From Calendula officinalis (lineage: Eukaryota > Streptophyta > Magnoliopsida > Asterales > Asteraceae), in the NCBI GenBank assembly GCA_963853835.1, contig OY970830.1, positions 32,945,966 to 33,009,965 of the forward strand: a stretch of 64,000 bases of DNA, written 5' to 3'. Both the position numbers and the translations under genes were made by a program. The stretch's first letter is position 1, and each line of letters begins with the position of its first letter. This document shows positions 10,251 to 22,749 of the stretch, one piece after another. The notes beneath the pieces were generated by a model, which saw only the letters and a list, made by a program, of their open reading frames with translations, did no database searches and was not told the origin of the DNA.

Positions 10251-10588
10251 GTTCGGTTATGTGGTTTTTTGATATATCTTCAGTTGATTTAATATCAGTT
10301 TGTGTAAGGCTAGAAACACGACACGACAAATATTAAAAGAAAAGTATACCTCAAAAGCTATATTGGTAAGGACTAGCTCGTTGAAGGAAATGTTAGGTAA
10401 CACGAATAAAATACATATAATATATATGTATCTTTACACATGGGTCAACGAAATAAAACTTAATAATTAGAATTTCGACCGGCCAACGTTTAGCAGCCTT
10501 AGCTGCCTCTTTAACCAACTATAAATACATGACGCAAACAACAAAATTTAAACACACTAATTCTAGGGTTTGTAAGAACAACATCAAA
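10251..10588 (+). promoter_or_regulatory. Laccase 5' flank with TATA box at 10520-10527
   Basis: This is the only sequence between the Copia LTR and the laccase start. TATAAATA at 10520-10527 lies about 69 nt before the ATG, a normal plant spacing. The retrotransposon inserted only about 270 bp upstream of this TATA box, so its CAGTAGTA-rich LTR now sits where upstream control elements would be. Confidence 0.6.
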
Positions 10589-10717
10589 ATGATGAAAACA
10601 AGCTTCCAAGTTTTAGAATTTTTTCTCATTCTCTCATTCATACATACACAAGCTGCTACTCTTCGATATACTTTCGTGGTAAGCTTTAATAACTTTCATG
10701 TTAGCTAACATAAGTTG

Positions 10718-11259
10718 CGTTCAAAGAGGTCCATTATTTTTACGAAGTCACAGGGAACAAATCTCAATCATTGATCAATAAGATCTCATGGTCAAGATTA
10801 ATCACATATTTTATACATTGAGGGGCATTTTTGTCATTTTTTTAAAAAAATATTTTTTATTTTTTATTTTTGAATTATTTATTTTTAATTATTTTTATTA
10901 TTTTTTTAAAAAATATTATTATTTTTCATTAATAACAAATAATATGATTGCATATTGGTCACATGTGATTGCATACTGAATCACATCTGATTGAACTAAA
11001 ACATCAAATTTGATTAAATATACAATCACATGTGATTAAGTACTACACGTAATTATCAAATAAATATTGTTTTTTAACGAAAAAATAATAAAATTTAAAG
11101 TAAAAAATAAAAAGAATCAAAATTCTTTATTAAGTGACATATGACCAAAATACCCTTCATGTATAAAATATGTGATTAATCTTGACCATTAGATCTTATT
11201 GATCAATGGTTGAGATTTGTTCCTCGGGACTTCGTAAAAATGATGGACCCCTTTGAACG
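10718..11259. mobile_element. Long-TIR non-autonomous element in laccase intron 1
   Basis: The two ends are inverted copies over roughly 95 bp, beginning CGTTCAAAG and ending CTTTGAACG, with a few mismatches. The centre is AT-rich and has no ORF of note. No convincing target duplication is seen, so the superfamily is open. Confidence 0.7.
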
Positions 11260-11394
11260 TTTCTCTAGCCAACATATACAACTTTTGCATTGCTTGTAGC
11301 ACTCGTAAATCACAAGTGTGGTAACCTAGTGGTTCGATTTGATTTCTAATAAGTGTGAAATTCTCTAAGAGCTTGTGGTCATCTTGTGATTCAT

Positions 11395-11568
11395 CAGCTG
11401 GCAGAACGAGCTAGAATCCATATTACAAAAAAATATACTTTTTATAAATCAGCTAGCAGAACGAACGAGTTAGAATCCATATTACAAAAAATTATACTTT
11501 TTATAAATCAGCTGGCAGAACGAGTTAGAATCCACATTACAAAAAATAAAATATTTTTTTATAAATCA
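11395..11568. repeat. Tandem repeat, three units of 55-59 bp, in laccase intron 1
   Basis: Three successive copies begin CAGCT(G/A)GCAGAACGA and end in an A-rich stretch followed by TTTATAAAT. They lie 75 bp upstream of the exon 2 acceptor. Confidence 0.8.
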
Positions 11569-12985
11569 CTTGACAATACGTACATGTGCACGTATGATTC
11601 AAACACAAACCCTAAATTCTAAATTTTTAAATACATTTTTTCAGGTTCAAGAAACCAATCACACGAGGCTATGTAGTACCAAGAGCCTCATAACGGTCAA
11701 CGGGCAATTCCCAGGGCCAACCATTACAGCTCGACGAGGTGACACTGTCATTGTTGATGTTATCAACAGGGCCGAACACAATATCACAATTCATTGGTAT
11801 AGATTTTCTATTTTGGTTCATTTTCGTTTCATAATATTTGTTAGAAGGGTTCAAAAGAATGTATATTGCCCCTTCCCTCGTGGATGTCATTGTCTGACTC
11901 AAACCACTAATTAACTGATAGTTCAATGAAAATATATGTTAGAAGTTAAGGATTAAGTTTTTGTACTTATTTTTATGATTTTAATATCATGTTAGGCATG
12001 GAGTGAAACAACCAAGGTATCCATGGTCAGATGGCCCAGAGTTTGTGACGCAGTGCCCGATCCAACCGGGAGCTAACTTCACCCAAATGGTTTTCCTCTC
12101 TGATGAAGAAGGCACGTTGTGGTGGCACGCACATAGTGACTGGTCACGCGCCACCGTACATGGCTTATTTGTCATTTTACCTAGGCTCGGAACTACTTAT
12201 CCTTTTCGTCAACCTGATGCAGAGGTCCCCATCGTTTTAGGTTTTTACTCTTTTACCCTTTTCTATTTTAGTAAATATGTTATGCTCACAAATTTCATCA
12301 TTTTACAAAGAGAAAACACATTTAAATTGTCATACTTCCATTACGAGAGTGTTTGGGATTGCGTATGTTTAAGTGCTTATAGCTTCAATTTTATGACACA
12401 TTTTAAAAACGAAAGTTATATAAGTTTATGGGGAAAACAATATCACAATCTTTTTCTAACGTACGTATGACAAAATTCTATAAGGGGCCGGCAGTGTTTG
12501 AATTATTCCAAAATTCTACAAAATAATAATAAAGTATTTTGTCGGGCCATAATGGAGATATGGTTATTTTTGTTTATTTAAATACGTGCAAAGACGTTTT
12601 TCGTTGATTCCCACCTCCTTGAAAAAGTCTTCTCTTTATTTAAAAAAAAAAAATAGAACGCAGGCAATGCTTTTGAAAAATAGGTATTTTTGACGCTTAG
12701 TATTAAGAATGACGTTTTTAAAATTTTAGGTTCCGTTCATCATAACACAAAATAATTTTATGCTTAAAAGAATTCTTCTTTTAGGACGTTAAAAGACCTA
12801 TAATCAGAATAGGGATTGCCAATTCATTTGTTCGTCACCATTACGCATTTACAACAACCAACAATTTAAAAACTACCAAAGTACTACTTTAAGGTTGTTA
12901 TGTTATAAAAATTGTAGAGTTATAGTGTAATAAACTTTAACCATAGCTTGTAGAGTTATGCTTAATATTTTCCTTTACATATATA

Positions 12986-13236
12986 CTCCTCTGTTCCACA
13001 AAAAAATTTACATTTCTCCTTAAAATTTTGTCCCACAAAAAAATTTACATTTATCAAATTTGGGGGTCCACCTAATAAAATAATATTATCACCAATCATT
13101 ACACCAATAAAATATTTTTTCTCTCTAATCTAACCTTATATTTTAATAAAAAATATTACACATGATCCCGCCATTAACTATCTTTTAAAAGATTGTGCCC
13201 AAATGAAATGTAAACTTCTTTATAGGACGGAGGGAG
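12986..13236. mobile_element. Stowaway-like MITE in laccase intron 4
   Basis: Terminal inverted repeats CTCCTCTGTTCCAC and the mirrored GGACGGAGGGAG are flanked by TA on both sides, as expected of Tc1/mariner-derived Stowaway MITEs. The element ends 40 bp before exon 4. The remainder of this intron (12241-12985) shows nothing further. Confidence 0.75.
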
Positions 13237-14024
13237 TATATATATAAAAATAGAAATATAACAACGGAAAATGCAGGTGAATGGTGGAAAGCCGATATAC
13301 AAACCGTGTTTGAAGATTTCATGAGCAGTGGCGGAGATCCTGCAAACTCCGACGCTCTTACCATCAACGGTCAACCGGGCGATCTTTATAATTGCTCCAC
13401 TTCAGGTTTAATTTGATTTATATTCGGTATTAATTTCTTAATTAAATAACACAAAATTAAACCAACATTAGAAAAACTATTTTATATTATTGTGATATGC
13501 AACATAAATTCGTTTACAATTATTAGAAAGAACAATATTTGTACACATTATTTTACGGGCTGATTATTATATTTTATAATCGTGTTAATTTGTAGGTACA
13601 ACTAAGATCAAGGTCGACCAAGGAAAAACATACTTACTCCGAATGGTCAACGCCGTCATGAACAACCTAGCTTTCTTCGCCGTCGCCAACCACTCACTAA
13701 CCGTAGTTGGATGCGACGGCGCGTACACCAAACCACTTAAATCCAATTTCATCATCATATCCCCAGGCCAAACCCTAGACATTCTTCTAGAAGCCAACCA
13801 ACCTAACAACAACTACTACATGGCGTCTAAACTATTTAACGGCCAACCCTCTAGCAGATTTGACAACACCACCACCGTCGCCATCCTTGAGTACACCGGA
13901 AACTTCACTCCGTCATCCCCGCCGGTTTTCCCCGCCATGCCGGCTTTCAATGACCGGAATGCATCCGCTAACTTCACCGGAAGTTTAAGAAGTTTAAGAA
14001 GTTAAAACCTGTAACTATTTGTCG

Positions 14025-14252
14025 TCAATATTGCAAATTGAAGATGAGTATAGGCAGTTCTTCTGGATCCCACATATAAACATCAACTTCACCGATGATA
14101 TCAAGCTTGAGCGATCGACCGCAGATCTTCCGTTTCAAATAATAGAGAATCACATCAGTAGGATGGAAGCGGAAACCAGGGGGGAACAATTTTTCTCCTG
14201 ATGAAGACAATGGTTTTGAAACAATCACACCTTCAATCGACTCAGAACCCAT
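14025..14252 (-). pseudogene. NAC transcription factor first-exon fragment
   Basis: Starting at the ATG at 14252, the frame carries the start of a NAC DNA-binding domain: PPGFRFHPTD, YYLKRKICGR, KLDIIGEVDVY and DPEELP are the A, B and C subdomain signatures. A Glu/Leu pair normally present after HPTD is missing. After the point where plant NAC genes usually have the first intron (after ELP) the match stops, and the rest of the NAC domain and the activation region are not found. The fragment faces the truncated laccase, with about 25 bp between the two broken ends. Confidence 0.75.
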
Positions 14253-14731
14253 GAAAATTGTAAGTGGAGTTGTGATTGATTTAAATTAGGGTGAGAGATC
14301 GAAATTGAAACTGGTTTATGAAATGGGAAGGAAACGTGGAGAACAAGAATAGTGACACCCCCAAATGGGTGGACTCGGAAATTGATTTAGCCGAATCTTT
14401 GGTGGATTTGTAGTCTGTCGGTTACAGATTCATGTTTCATTTAAACAATGTGTACAAGAGTAATGGTGTTAGTTTCTATTATTTTTCTTACTTATATATT
14501 CTTAGATCAAGATATGTGTCAAAATTAATAGATAATATTAGGAGAAAAAATTAATGAATTATAAATGTCTCTTATTAGAATGATAGGAAGATGACTATGA
14601 ATAATTATTCGGGTATATGTTATCATTTTTCTTCATATGTTAGTCCCCTAACTAAACATGCATGTATAGATTCAATTAAAGAATTTGTGAAGTAATAATT
14701 TATCAGATGATGTTTGTCCGCATATGATAAT
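14253..14731. other. No gene seen
   Basis: AT-rich sequence probably derived from the NAC 5' flank, then unrecognised. No RNA gene or clear repeat is seen. Confidence 0.5.
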
Positions 14732-14757
14732 ACTAGTAGATTACCCGCGTAATGCGG
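14732..14757 (-). mobile_element. Possible Helitron 3' terminus
   Basis: On the minus strand the sequence ends in CTAGT about 7 nt after an imperfect GC-rich stem (CCGC-ATTAC-GCGG). CTRRT preceded by a short hairpin is the hallmark of Helitron 3' ends. The body would lie to the right, in 14757 onward, but I cannot place the 5' TC end. Confidence 0.4.
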
Positions 14758-14925
14758 TGGTGGGTACCCTATGACTAAATTTGACGGTGATCAAGTAGTG
14801 GGTGATGACGATGGTAGTGATAGTGGCTGCTGGTTGTGGTCGTGCGAATAGTGGCTGCTGGTTGACTGGGCGTTTTAAGTTTAAGTGTTATGTAAGATGT
14901 TTTTTTGGGATAAAGCAAAGTATCA

Positions 14926-14986
14926 AGTAGATCAATTGGTTAACACACAGTCCGTACTCGCATAAAGGTCTTGAGTTCGAATCCCC
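14926..14986 (+). repeat. tRNA-like segment, probably SINE-derived
   Basis: An A-box-like stretch (GATCAATTGGTTAAC) and a B-box-like stretch (GAGTTCGAATCCCC) are about 35 bp apart, followed by T-rich sequence. There is no cloverleaf good enough for a functional tRNA. Confidence 0.4.
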
Positions 14987-15355
14987 TAAGCAATGTTTTT
15001 ATTTTTATTTTGTGGTGTTTAAGATGTTTCCCAAGGTAGAAATTTAAGATTAAATTTAAGATTAAGACCTTCTAAATTTAGAAGGTCTAAATATTTTAAG
15101 AAGGAATAAGATAGATTCAACTTATATGTGTCACTAGTTGAAGCTATAAAGTTCTTAATGATAAGTACATTCTTTCAAAAGATCCCGACGGTTGAAAATT
15201 GAAAAACAACTTGATTAGTTGATGTAGAATCAACTAACAAGTATTATCAGAGGAAATGAAGAATATGATTAAAAAGTTTTTTACTGATAAAATTTCTCAA
15301 CTCAAAGCTTACGACATCTGAAGAAATATTTCAGAAGGGGATTTTATGAGATCTA

Positions 15356-16342
15356 AGGTGCTGTTTGTTTTTTAAGATGCAGAATGTCTGCGGTCTGCGG
15401 ACCACGTCTGTAGGGAAAATTTGGACCAAAGGTCTGCAGTCTGTAAGAAAAAGACTGTTTGTTTTTTAAAGTCTGCACACTAATCAAATAAACTGAAATT
15501 TAATTAAATAAATTTGTTTTGGAAATTAAAAATCTTTTCAACAATAAACTAAAATGCTCACGATCAAATTTGTTTATCTTCCATTTGAAACTAAAATAAT
15601 AAATCTGACAAAAATATAAAAGTAAAATCAGTTCATAGATTCCAACTCAATTAAATATAACATATTTTAGGTGTCGTACAAAATAAAGCGTAAAGATAAA
15701 GAACCCTGGAATTTCACCACCGAATACAAACAAACACCCATGTAATTTCACATATGAAAACCAAGATCCATGGTGTCGCCCCAAATTGAATTGGAAACTC
15801 AGTTCACATATTCTGCAAGAAGAAGAAGAATAAATTGAACAGCTTGTCCAACAAGAAGAAGAAATTGAACATGTACATATTTTTTAAGAAATTTCGAGTC
15901 ACAAAAGAAGAAGAACATGTTTGCGAAGGAGAAAGGGGGCGGCAGAGCTTTGGACGCCGGTGGTGGTGGTGGTGGTGGCATCGGCGGCGGAGCTTTGGCC
16001 GCCGGTGGTGGTCGTGGCAGCGATGGTGGCAGAGATTTAGCCGGTGGTGGCTGTGACTGGAAATAATTGATCGGAGTGAGCTCTGTAAGGGTTTGAGGAA
16101 TATTGGATTGAGGTTGTTGTGTGTCGATGGTTTATTTTTGGGGAGAAAATAATTTTTAGGTTTAGGTAAAATGTCTTCCAACTTTGGAAGCATAGGGTCC
16201 AAGTCTTCTCCAAGAAGACTTCAAAAAGACTTTTCATTGTCTTCCGACTTCCAAAAAACAAACGATCTTTTTTCTAAAATGTCTTCCCGCTACAGACATA
16301 AGACCTCAAAAAGACTTTTTCTAAAAAAACAAACGCCACCTA
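15356..16342. mobile_element. Non-autonomous DNA transposon, about 1 kb
   Basis: The ends are inverted: AGGTGCTGTTTGTTTTTT on the left and AAAAAACAAACGCCACCT on the right, with further complementary GTCT/AGAC-rich sequence inside. The interior has a GGT-rich block (15955-16055) but no recognisable protein. I could not find a matching target duplication. Confidence 0.6.
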
Positions 16343-16812
16343 AAAGCAATATTCTTGATGCATTATGCTTTAAGGTATTATAGCAAAATGAGGAAAGTAC
16401 AAGCATGCGTTGCTCTACTCCCATTACGCCTAAAGTACAATAGTAGTTTCGTACCTATGAAAAGAAATAATGAGCAATTACCACACCTATTGTGAGTTGA
16501 TACATGTCAAGGTAATTGAGGCGTTAAAAGAAGAAATTATACTATAAATAGAGATGTAAATACATTGCATTTACTACCCAGTCTTTTACAATATTTAAGC
16601 ATTGATCCTCTTTAGTATCTTGTGTTAAAACTTAAAAGTATTGTCATTCGTTGATAAAAAGACTTGGGTGTCTTCGAGCTTGAAAATTTGTCCAACCATA
16701 TGTACGTCCCAGTTTATAGAGGACTAATGTTTCTCGCATGAACTAATTTTCATTTAGATTAACAATATATTTGGAGGCTTAAAAGGATATCATTAATGAA
16801 AATGATAAACGG
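16343..16812. other. No gene seen
   Basis: Unique-looking AT-rich sequence. No conserved ORF, RNA gene or terminal repeat was recognised. Confidence 0.5.
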
Positions 16813-17034
16813 GATTTTTTAGTATGTGCCCCTACATAGTAATGTTAAATAATTTTTATGCCTCTGCATTTAATGCATCAAAAACCTTCATTTTTAATTA
16901 TGGTAAGGGTAAAATCAGTACATCACAAAAATATTAATGACTAATCAATATCATTTTCCTTTAGTTAAGGAAATTTTGGTTTATTAACGTTAATTACTGT
17001 GCCCATGGGACACGCATTAGCAAAATCCTTCTAT
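16813..17034. mobile_element. MITE of the GGG(N)TTTTCTAACATGTGCCC type, diverged copy
   Basis: Left end GGGATTTTTTAGTATGTGCCCC and right end GGGACACGCATTAGCAAAATCC are inverted and match the termini of the elements at 20388 and 31842. The copy is old; no target duplication remains. Confidence 0.55.
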
Positions 17035-17157
17035 TATATACCCCATGACATATTTCGTAACACCGCAATCCTAGAGCCATTTTTTTTAAAGACTTAACGG
17101 AAGCGAATGAAAAGACATAAGTCCTAATTATTACAAGCCATAAAAACTCTTACAAAA

Positions 17158-17258
<101 letters not shown>

Positions 17259-17780
17259 CTTTCAAACGGTGTTACTAAAACGAGGCTCGACCCGGTTTAC
17301 AAAATCAGAGCACGGTCAGACTTCCAAAACCCGACTCTAGTCATAGCCCAATCCACAACCTGAAAAGAGTCAACAAATGAGGGATTAGCACAAAGCTAAG
17401 TGAATAGAAATAACAATCAATTTGCATAACCACAACAAATTAGAGACAAGAGAAATCAATCTGAAAACTCGTCCAAACTTCCACAAGCAATTGGACGTTA
17501 TGAGAGTATCGGCGGACTTGCAAAGTACCTACAACTGTTGTTGGCCAAACAACATTTTACCGATGGCCACTTTACTATTAGCACGGTACTCACCCCTGAC
17601 GGAACACATTCGTAGGAGTCCGAGCACCCCATCCAATAGTAACGAAGCCTAGCCAAAACCCACTCATAGCTAACCTCTAGAAAACATGTGCACACACTAC
17701 CATTAACAATCCCACAATTAATGGCACCACTGGAAAAATTAAGAAAATCAAGAAAAAAATAAATTTTCCCAAAACCAGCC

Positions 17781-17952
17781 GATATAGCGTCGCTATCTTC
17801 CAGAGATAGCGCCGCTATCTGAAGATAGCGCCGCTATCTGTCAAAAGTTAGCGTCCGCTATCTCAAAGCCAAACGCGATTTCGAGCTTCTGCTCCAATTT
17901 TCCAAAAACAATAACAAGATAGCGCCGCTATCTACAGATAGCGCCGCTATCT
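17781..17952. repeat. Cluster of 17-bp palindromes AGATAGCGCCGCTATCT
   Basis: Four perfect copies lie at 17804-17820, 17823-17839, 17917-17933 and 17936-17952, arranged as two pairs, each pair with a 2-3 bp gap. Degenerate copies lie at 17781-17798 and 17847-17863. Each copy is an 8-bp inverted repeat around one central base. Confidence 0.95.
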
Positions 17953-19997
17953 TCCCCAGACAGACAGAAATCCTGCAATTTCTCTTATGAACTCCACCAT
18001 TTCAACCTTTTTGTACATTACACAAGAAAGAAGGTTAAATCCACTCACCTTAGCTTCCTTTTAGTGTCGAGCTCAGTAAACTTATATTACTGAGGCTCCT
18101 TCCCTTTTTCTGTACAAAACGAATACCGAATTAGTTACCCGAAATCACTAATTTTGCAACAAGTAATATAAGTTCAAGATAACATCTTTATACAACATTT
18201 GCAACTAATTAATTGTATTCCAACACTTAACAATTACCAATGTCTATAACTTCATCAAGTCATGCCAAGTAAATCATAATGCACTTTTAACCAACTTGCA
18301 CACATTAGGCCCAAACGGGTCAAAACACATAATCAAGTCAAACTTGTTATTTACCAATTCCATATTGTCAAGCAACCTAATCAATACCAACTTGAGTAAA
18401 TTACATACTACTTGCATACCAATGCAAGCTTAACCAACTTTGACCTTATTTAGGTCAATTTGCACATATTAACAACCAAACGGGTCAAAACTATACAATC
18501 AAGGTCAAGCTAATTACCGATCTCAAAATAGACATAAAACATGCTTACAATTATCGTTTCAATATCAAATAGTTAGAACATAAAGGTGTTTGACTTACAA
18601 GGTTAAAGTCCATTAATCTCAACTTCACATCTTTTGACCAAACGGGTCAAAATTCATAATTTAGTTCTTAACACAACTAAAACACATTTAATCATGGAAA
18701 AACTAGCAATATATATTATAATTTGATACAAGCAACAATTACCATCCCAAACATACCATTTGACCTAAAATGACCATTTTGATCATATGACTTCATAATT
18801 TTGACTAGTTATTACCAAACGGGTCAAGATATCTTTTAACCAAAATCATGCCCAAATATATATATTCAATTAGCATTTCAATCTTCATATTAATACCAAA
18901 CTACATGTTTATTAGTTACACACTTTGAAACACCCAACTTTTGTTAATACATGATTTACCCGAAAAAGACACATACAACCACCTGTTACTAACTCAGAAA
19001 TCTGCTCATTTTTATAACCATATCAGTACAGGAAAATATTATATTATTAAAGTAGACTCATAGACCTTCGAAACGACTGGTCGCACGACCAAAACGGAGT
19101 CACGGTTGATTTTATATGATTTTTGCAAAATAGTCAAAATCTGACATTTTCTTTTAGCTACGGGATTTTTACAAATTTCACCCAAACACTACTTTTAATC
19201 TATCAAAAGCAACCAATTCATGTTACAATCAAACCTACACAACAATTATCACTTCTAACATGATTATATAACTTAACAACACTTCAAGAACACCAAAACA
19301 CACATTTCATCAATTTGGGGAAAAACTCCATCTTCTTCCTCAAGAACACAACAATGGTGATTTCTTACAAACATCATCAATTCAGTTTCTAACAAAATAC
19401 TAGCATGATATAATCACTAGAAAGCATTTAGAAGCAAAAAGGATTCATCAATTTCATATTTCTTAACAAAAATTCATACAACACAAACCCTAGTTCAACT
19501 TTTGTGCAAGAACCATAAACCCTAACATTTAAAAGAAGAATTCTTACCTTATAGCTTGCTTCAATTCGAGATTAAATCTGAAAATAGGATAGATTCAAGT
19601 TGTTTTCTTCAATTTCACCAAAAAAACCAAAAATAGGATAGATTAAATTTTTTTTTTTTTGACACCTCATGGAAACGTGTCACACAAAGGAAGAGGCTCA
19701 AATTTCATTTAAACACAGTATTTTATACTGACTATTCAATTCGCAGTTAATTTATATAAACCTAACTAACTCCAATTTTATAGACGAAAATATTTTTGGA
19801 ACCCCGGTTCGGAAGTGAACCCAATTATGTAAAAATCATTTTAATATTTAAATATCTCAGTTTTACTAATTTTAACCGCATGGTTAAAATACAATTAAAT
19901 ATAATTAAATCAAATAAATTATATAAAACAATAAACAATTAAATTACTTACCGAAAGTAATTAAAAATTTGCAGGCCGGGTCTCAGGATGTTACATA

Positions 19998-20312
19998 TTT
20001 CCTTCGTTTCATCAAAATAAGTGATACACTTTTTATTTTTGGGTGTTTCATAATAAGTGATACACTTTGAAAACTTATCATATTTGATAAAGGTAATGGG
20101 GTCCACACTCACTAACTATCTCCTTTAATATAGTGAAAATACACATTTATCCTTAAGTTTACTTTTAAACATCATTAAATTCACTTTAATCAATATATAT
20201 GGGACCCTTCTTTCACTAACTATCCAATTTAATATAATTAACCTTCATTATCATATTTTACCTCAAAAACTGTAAATTTCAAAGTGCATAACTTATTTTG
20301 AAACGGATGAAG
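19998..20312. mobile_element. MITE adjoining the solo LTR
   Basis: Inverted ends TTTCCTTCGTTTCATCAAAATAAGT and ACTTATTTTGAAACGGATGAAGTA, with TA at the right edge. A related copy lies in the intron of the WRKY gene at 50494-50800. The solo LTR is inserted within a few bases of this MITE's left tip. Confidence 0.65.
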
Positions 20313-20387
20313 TATAATAAATAATAATTAATTCTCCATCATTGCCTTTTATACTTTGCTTCACATTAATGATTGATAGACATTTTA

Positions 20388-20600
20388 TTATGGGTTTTTC
20401 TAACATGTGTCCCTTTGGCACATGTTTAGGACATTTAATTCACTCAAAGTTTCATATGAAGTTTTGTTACTCATTAATAAAGTCCATATTTTACAATTTC
20501 AAGTGATGTATTAAATGAATTTTTAAGTTTAATTGAGAACTTTGAGTAAATTGAATGCCCTAAACATATACCTAAAGGTACATGTTAGAAAAACCCATAA
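20388..20600. mobile_element. MITE with about 50-bp inverted ends
   Basis: TTATGGGTTTTTCTAACATG on the left is mirrored by CATGTTAGAAAAACCCATAA on the right, and the similarity continues inward. It ends about 340 bp upstream of the hydroxylase start codon, so it may overlap its promoter. Confidence 0.75.
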
Positions 20601-20936
20601 TAGAAAAACCCTATAAACTTTGCGTTTAGTACACATAATGAGAAACACAAAAGAGGTGACACCTTATTTTGAGAAAAAGGGGAAGCCAATGGTTTATTTG
20701 ACTCAGCAGTCCATCGAATCCACAAACAAGTTTACAACCTCGCCTTCTACATCTACAGCTGTCTGAGCCACTTCTACAGATCTGATTCAAAATCACATCA
20801 GTACGTCCTCTCGGTTTCTTCTAATCCTTGTCTCAATTTGTTAAAATTTGACCTAAATCTGTTATATCAGGCGAATTGAATCGAAAGCGTATTGGTTTCG
20901 ATTTAGGGATCACGTTCAGGTTAGGGTTTAAGGAGT

Positions 20937-21944
20937 ATGGTGTTTTGGGAAGGGTACGTGAGTGATGAAGTAATGGGCACATTTGCCCCAATTGTGGTGT
21001 ACTGGTTGTACGCTGGCTTTTTCCAATTGCTACCTCCACTAGATAATTACCGATTGCACACACGCAAGGAAGAAGATGTGAAGAACACAGTACCGTTGAG
21101 CTCCGTTATTAAAGGTGTGTTGCTTCAGCAGTTGGTTCAGGCAGTCGTTGCTCACATCCTGTTTTTGGTAAGTTAATCATTGCTTCATTCAACACTTAAT
21201 TTTGATACATTTTGTTCAATTGATACGGGAATTTGGATAAAATATCTGTAATTGATTAGATATTTGTCTCCTTTTGGAAACAACTGAAACATAATATAAT
21301 TAAAATAGTTATTAGGAAGGATAATGATCATAATGCACTATACATACATGTACAAACAAACGTTACATACATTTATTGATACATATAACTTCCATATGCA
21401 GGTAACATCAGAGACAGGTTTAGTTGGATCTGAAACTCAACCATCTCTGCTCATTCAAGGAGTCCAGATCATCATCGCGATGTTTGTAATGGACACCTGG
21501 CAGTATTTCGTGCACCGATACATGCACATAAACAAATTCCTATACCGCCACATTCATTCCCAACATCACAAACTAGTTGTACCTTATGCAATAGGGGCCT
21601 TGTACAATCACCCGCTCGAGGGTCTGTTACTAGACACAGTTGGTGGTGCCATCTCTTTTCTCATATCAGGAATGACTGCAAGAACAGCTGTTTTTTTCTT
21701 CTGTTTTGCAGTTGTGAAAACAGTTGATGATCATTGTGGGCTTTGGTTGCCTGGTAATCTTTTTCATATGTTTTTCCAAAATAATACTGCTTATCATGAC
21801 ATACATCATCAACTGCAAGGGCTAAAGTACAATTTCTCACAACCGTTTTTCCCGATATGGGACAAACTTCTTGGGACCCACATGGCGTATGATCTCATAA
21901 AACGGGCTGAAGGAGGATTTGAGGCAAGACTATCGAAAGACTAA
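20937..21944 (+). CDS. SBH1: Sphingoid base C4-hydroxylase (sphinganine C4-monooxygenase)
   Basis: Two exons, 20937-21167 and 21402-21944, join in phase 0 through a GT-AG intron and encode 257 residues, close to the known plant SBH proteins. The enzyme hydroxylates dihydrosphingosine or ceramide at C4 in the endoplasmic reticulum, giving trihydroxy long-chain bases. The fatty-acid-hydroxylase histidine boxes that bind the di-iron centre are visible: HRYMH (115-119), HSQHH (129-133) and HDIHH (209-213). A membrane segment covers about residues 16-33 and others lie around 95-110 and 150-185. The frame is clean and appears functional. The symbol is by family; I cannot separate SBH1 from SBH2. 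Confidence 0.92.
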
Positions 21945-22486
21945 TTTGTTCATTACTCCATTGTATTATTATCCATGTCATTTAATTTAACATTTGATTT
22001 CTGTTTATTTAAGAGCGTTGTGAATCACGATCAAATGAATTTGCTAGTATCGAACTGTTTGATTGTGTTTAACATTCTAATGATTCTTTCTTTATTACCC
22101 TTTTGTCCCGTTCATTTGTTTGGTTCAACAATGTAACGATGATTTTGTAAGTTGTTATTCAGGTGTAATCTAGCAAATCTGTAGCTAGTGTGCTATTTTT
22201 TTGACATGCCTTTCTTCCATTTTTGTTTATGTATCATGTTTGTTGAGGATTTTTTTTATAAGCATACTTAGACTGCACTCCGTGTTGCTCGCCAAATTGC
22301 CGTTAAAAGGTGTTTGGTGGCGCCAAATTGATACAACAGGTCTCGCCAGACACCTGCCATCGGCCCAGTGTTAATGTCTTGGCAGAGTGTTAAATGTGTA
22401 TGTGTGTGTATTTTTTTTTCTTTTTTCAATTATGATTGATTTAGGATATATTTGATAGGTATAAAAAAGATGTTAAATGAATATTA
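21945..22486 (+). other. Hydroxylase 3' flank, no further gene
   Basis: AT-rich 3' untranslated and intergenic sequence. A GC-richer patch at 22270-22390 (GGTGTTTGGTGGCGCC...TCGGCCCAGTG) is possibly a transposon relic. No ORF or RNA gene was recognised. Confidence 0.5.
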
Positions 22487-22749
22487 CTCCCTCCGTCCCA
22501 CAAAAAAGTTCCCATTTCCCCTCTAAATTTTGTCCCACAAAAAAGTTCCCATTTCTCAAATGGTGAGGGACCACTTAATAAAATAATATTAAAACTATGG
22601 ACCCCACCACTAATTATCTTCTAAAAGCACTTTCTCTCTCCAGAAAACCTTATATTTTAATCAAAATATAACCATGGACCCCACCACTAACTCTCTCCTA
22701 AATACTTGTGCCCATTAGAAATGAGAACTTTTTTGTGGGACGGAGGGAG
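22487..22749. mobile_element. Stowaway-like MITE
   Basis: Termini CTCCCTCCGTCCCACAAAAA and TTTTTGTGGGACGGAGGGAG are near-perfect inverted repeats and are flanked by TA. Length is 263 bp. Confidence 0.88.

Larger units (their letters stand above)
10589..14005 (+). pseudogene. Truncated laccase (multicopper oxidase), 5' half only
   Basis: Five exons can be placed by GT-AG sites with consistent phases: 10589-10678, 11645-11796, 11996-12240, 13277-13405 and 13596-14005. Together they encode 341 residues. A signal peptide (about residues 1-23) targets the product to the apoplast. Copper-ligand motifs HWHG (split by intron 2) and HAH in WWHAHSDW belong to the first cupredoxin domain; the second domain is present. 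The third domain with the remaining HPMHLHG and HCH ligands is absent, whereas plant laccases are usually about 560-580 residues. The frame ends after a duplicated agtttaaga giving LRSLRS and a stop, immediately before unrelated NAC sequence. Without the type 1 copper site the enzyme cannot oxidise phenolics, so I call it a pseudogene. Confidence 0.88.

Noticed and set aside
14926..14986. Functional tRNA gene
   Set aside because: Only box-like motifs; the stems do not pair.
15804..16202. 132-codon minus-strand ORF, His/Pro-rich
   Set aside because: Low-complexity product of GGT repeats within a non-autonomous transposon.
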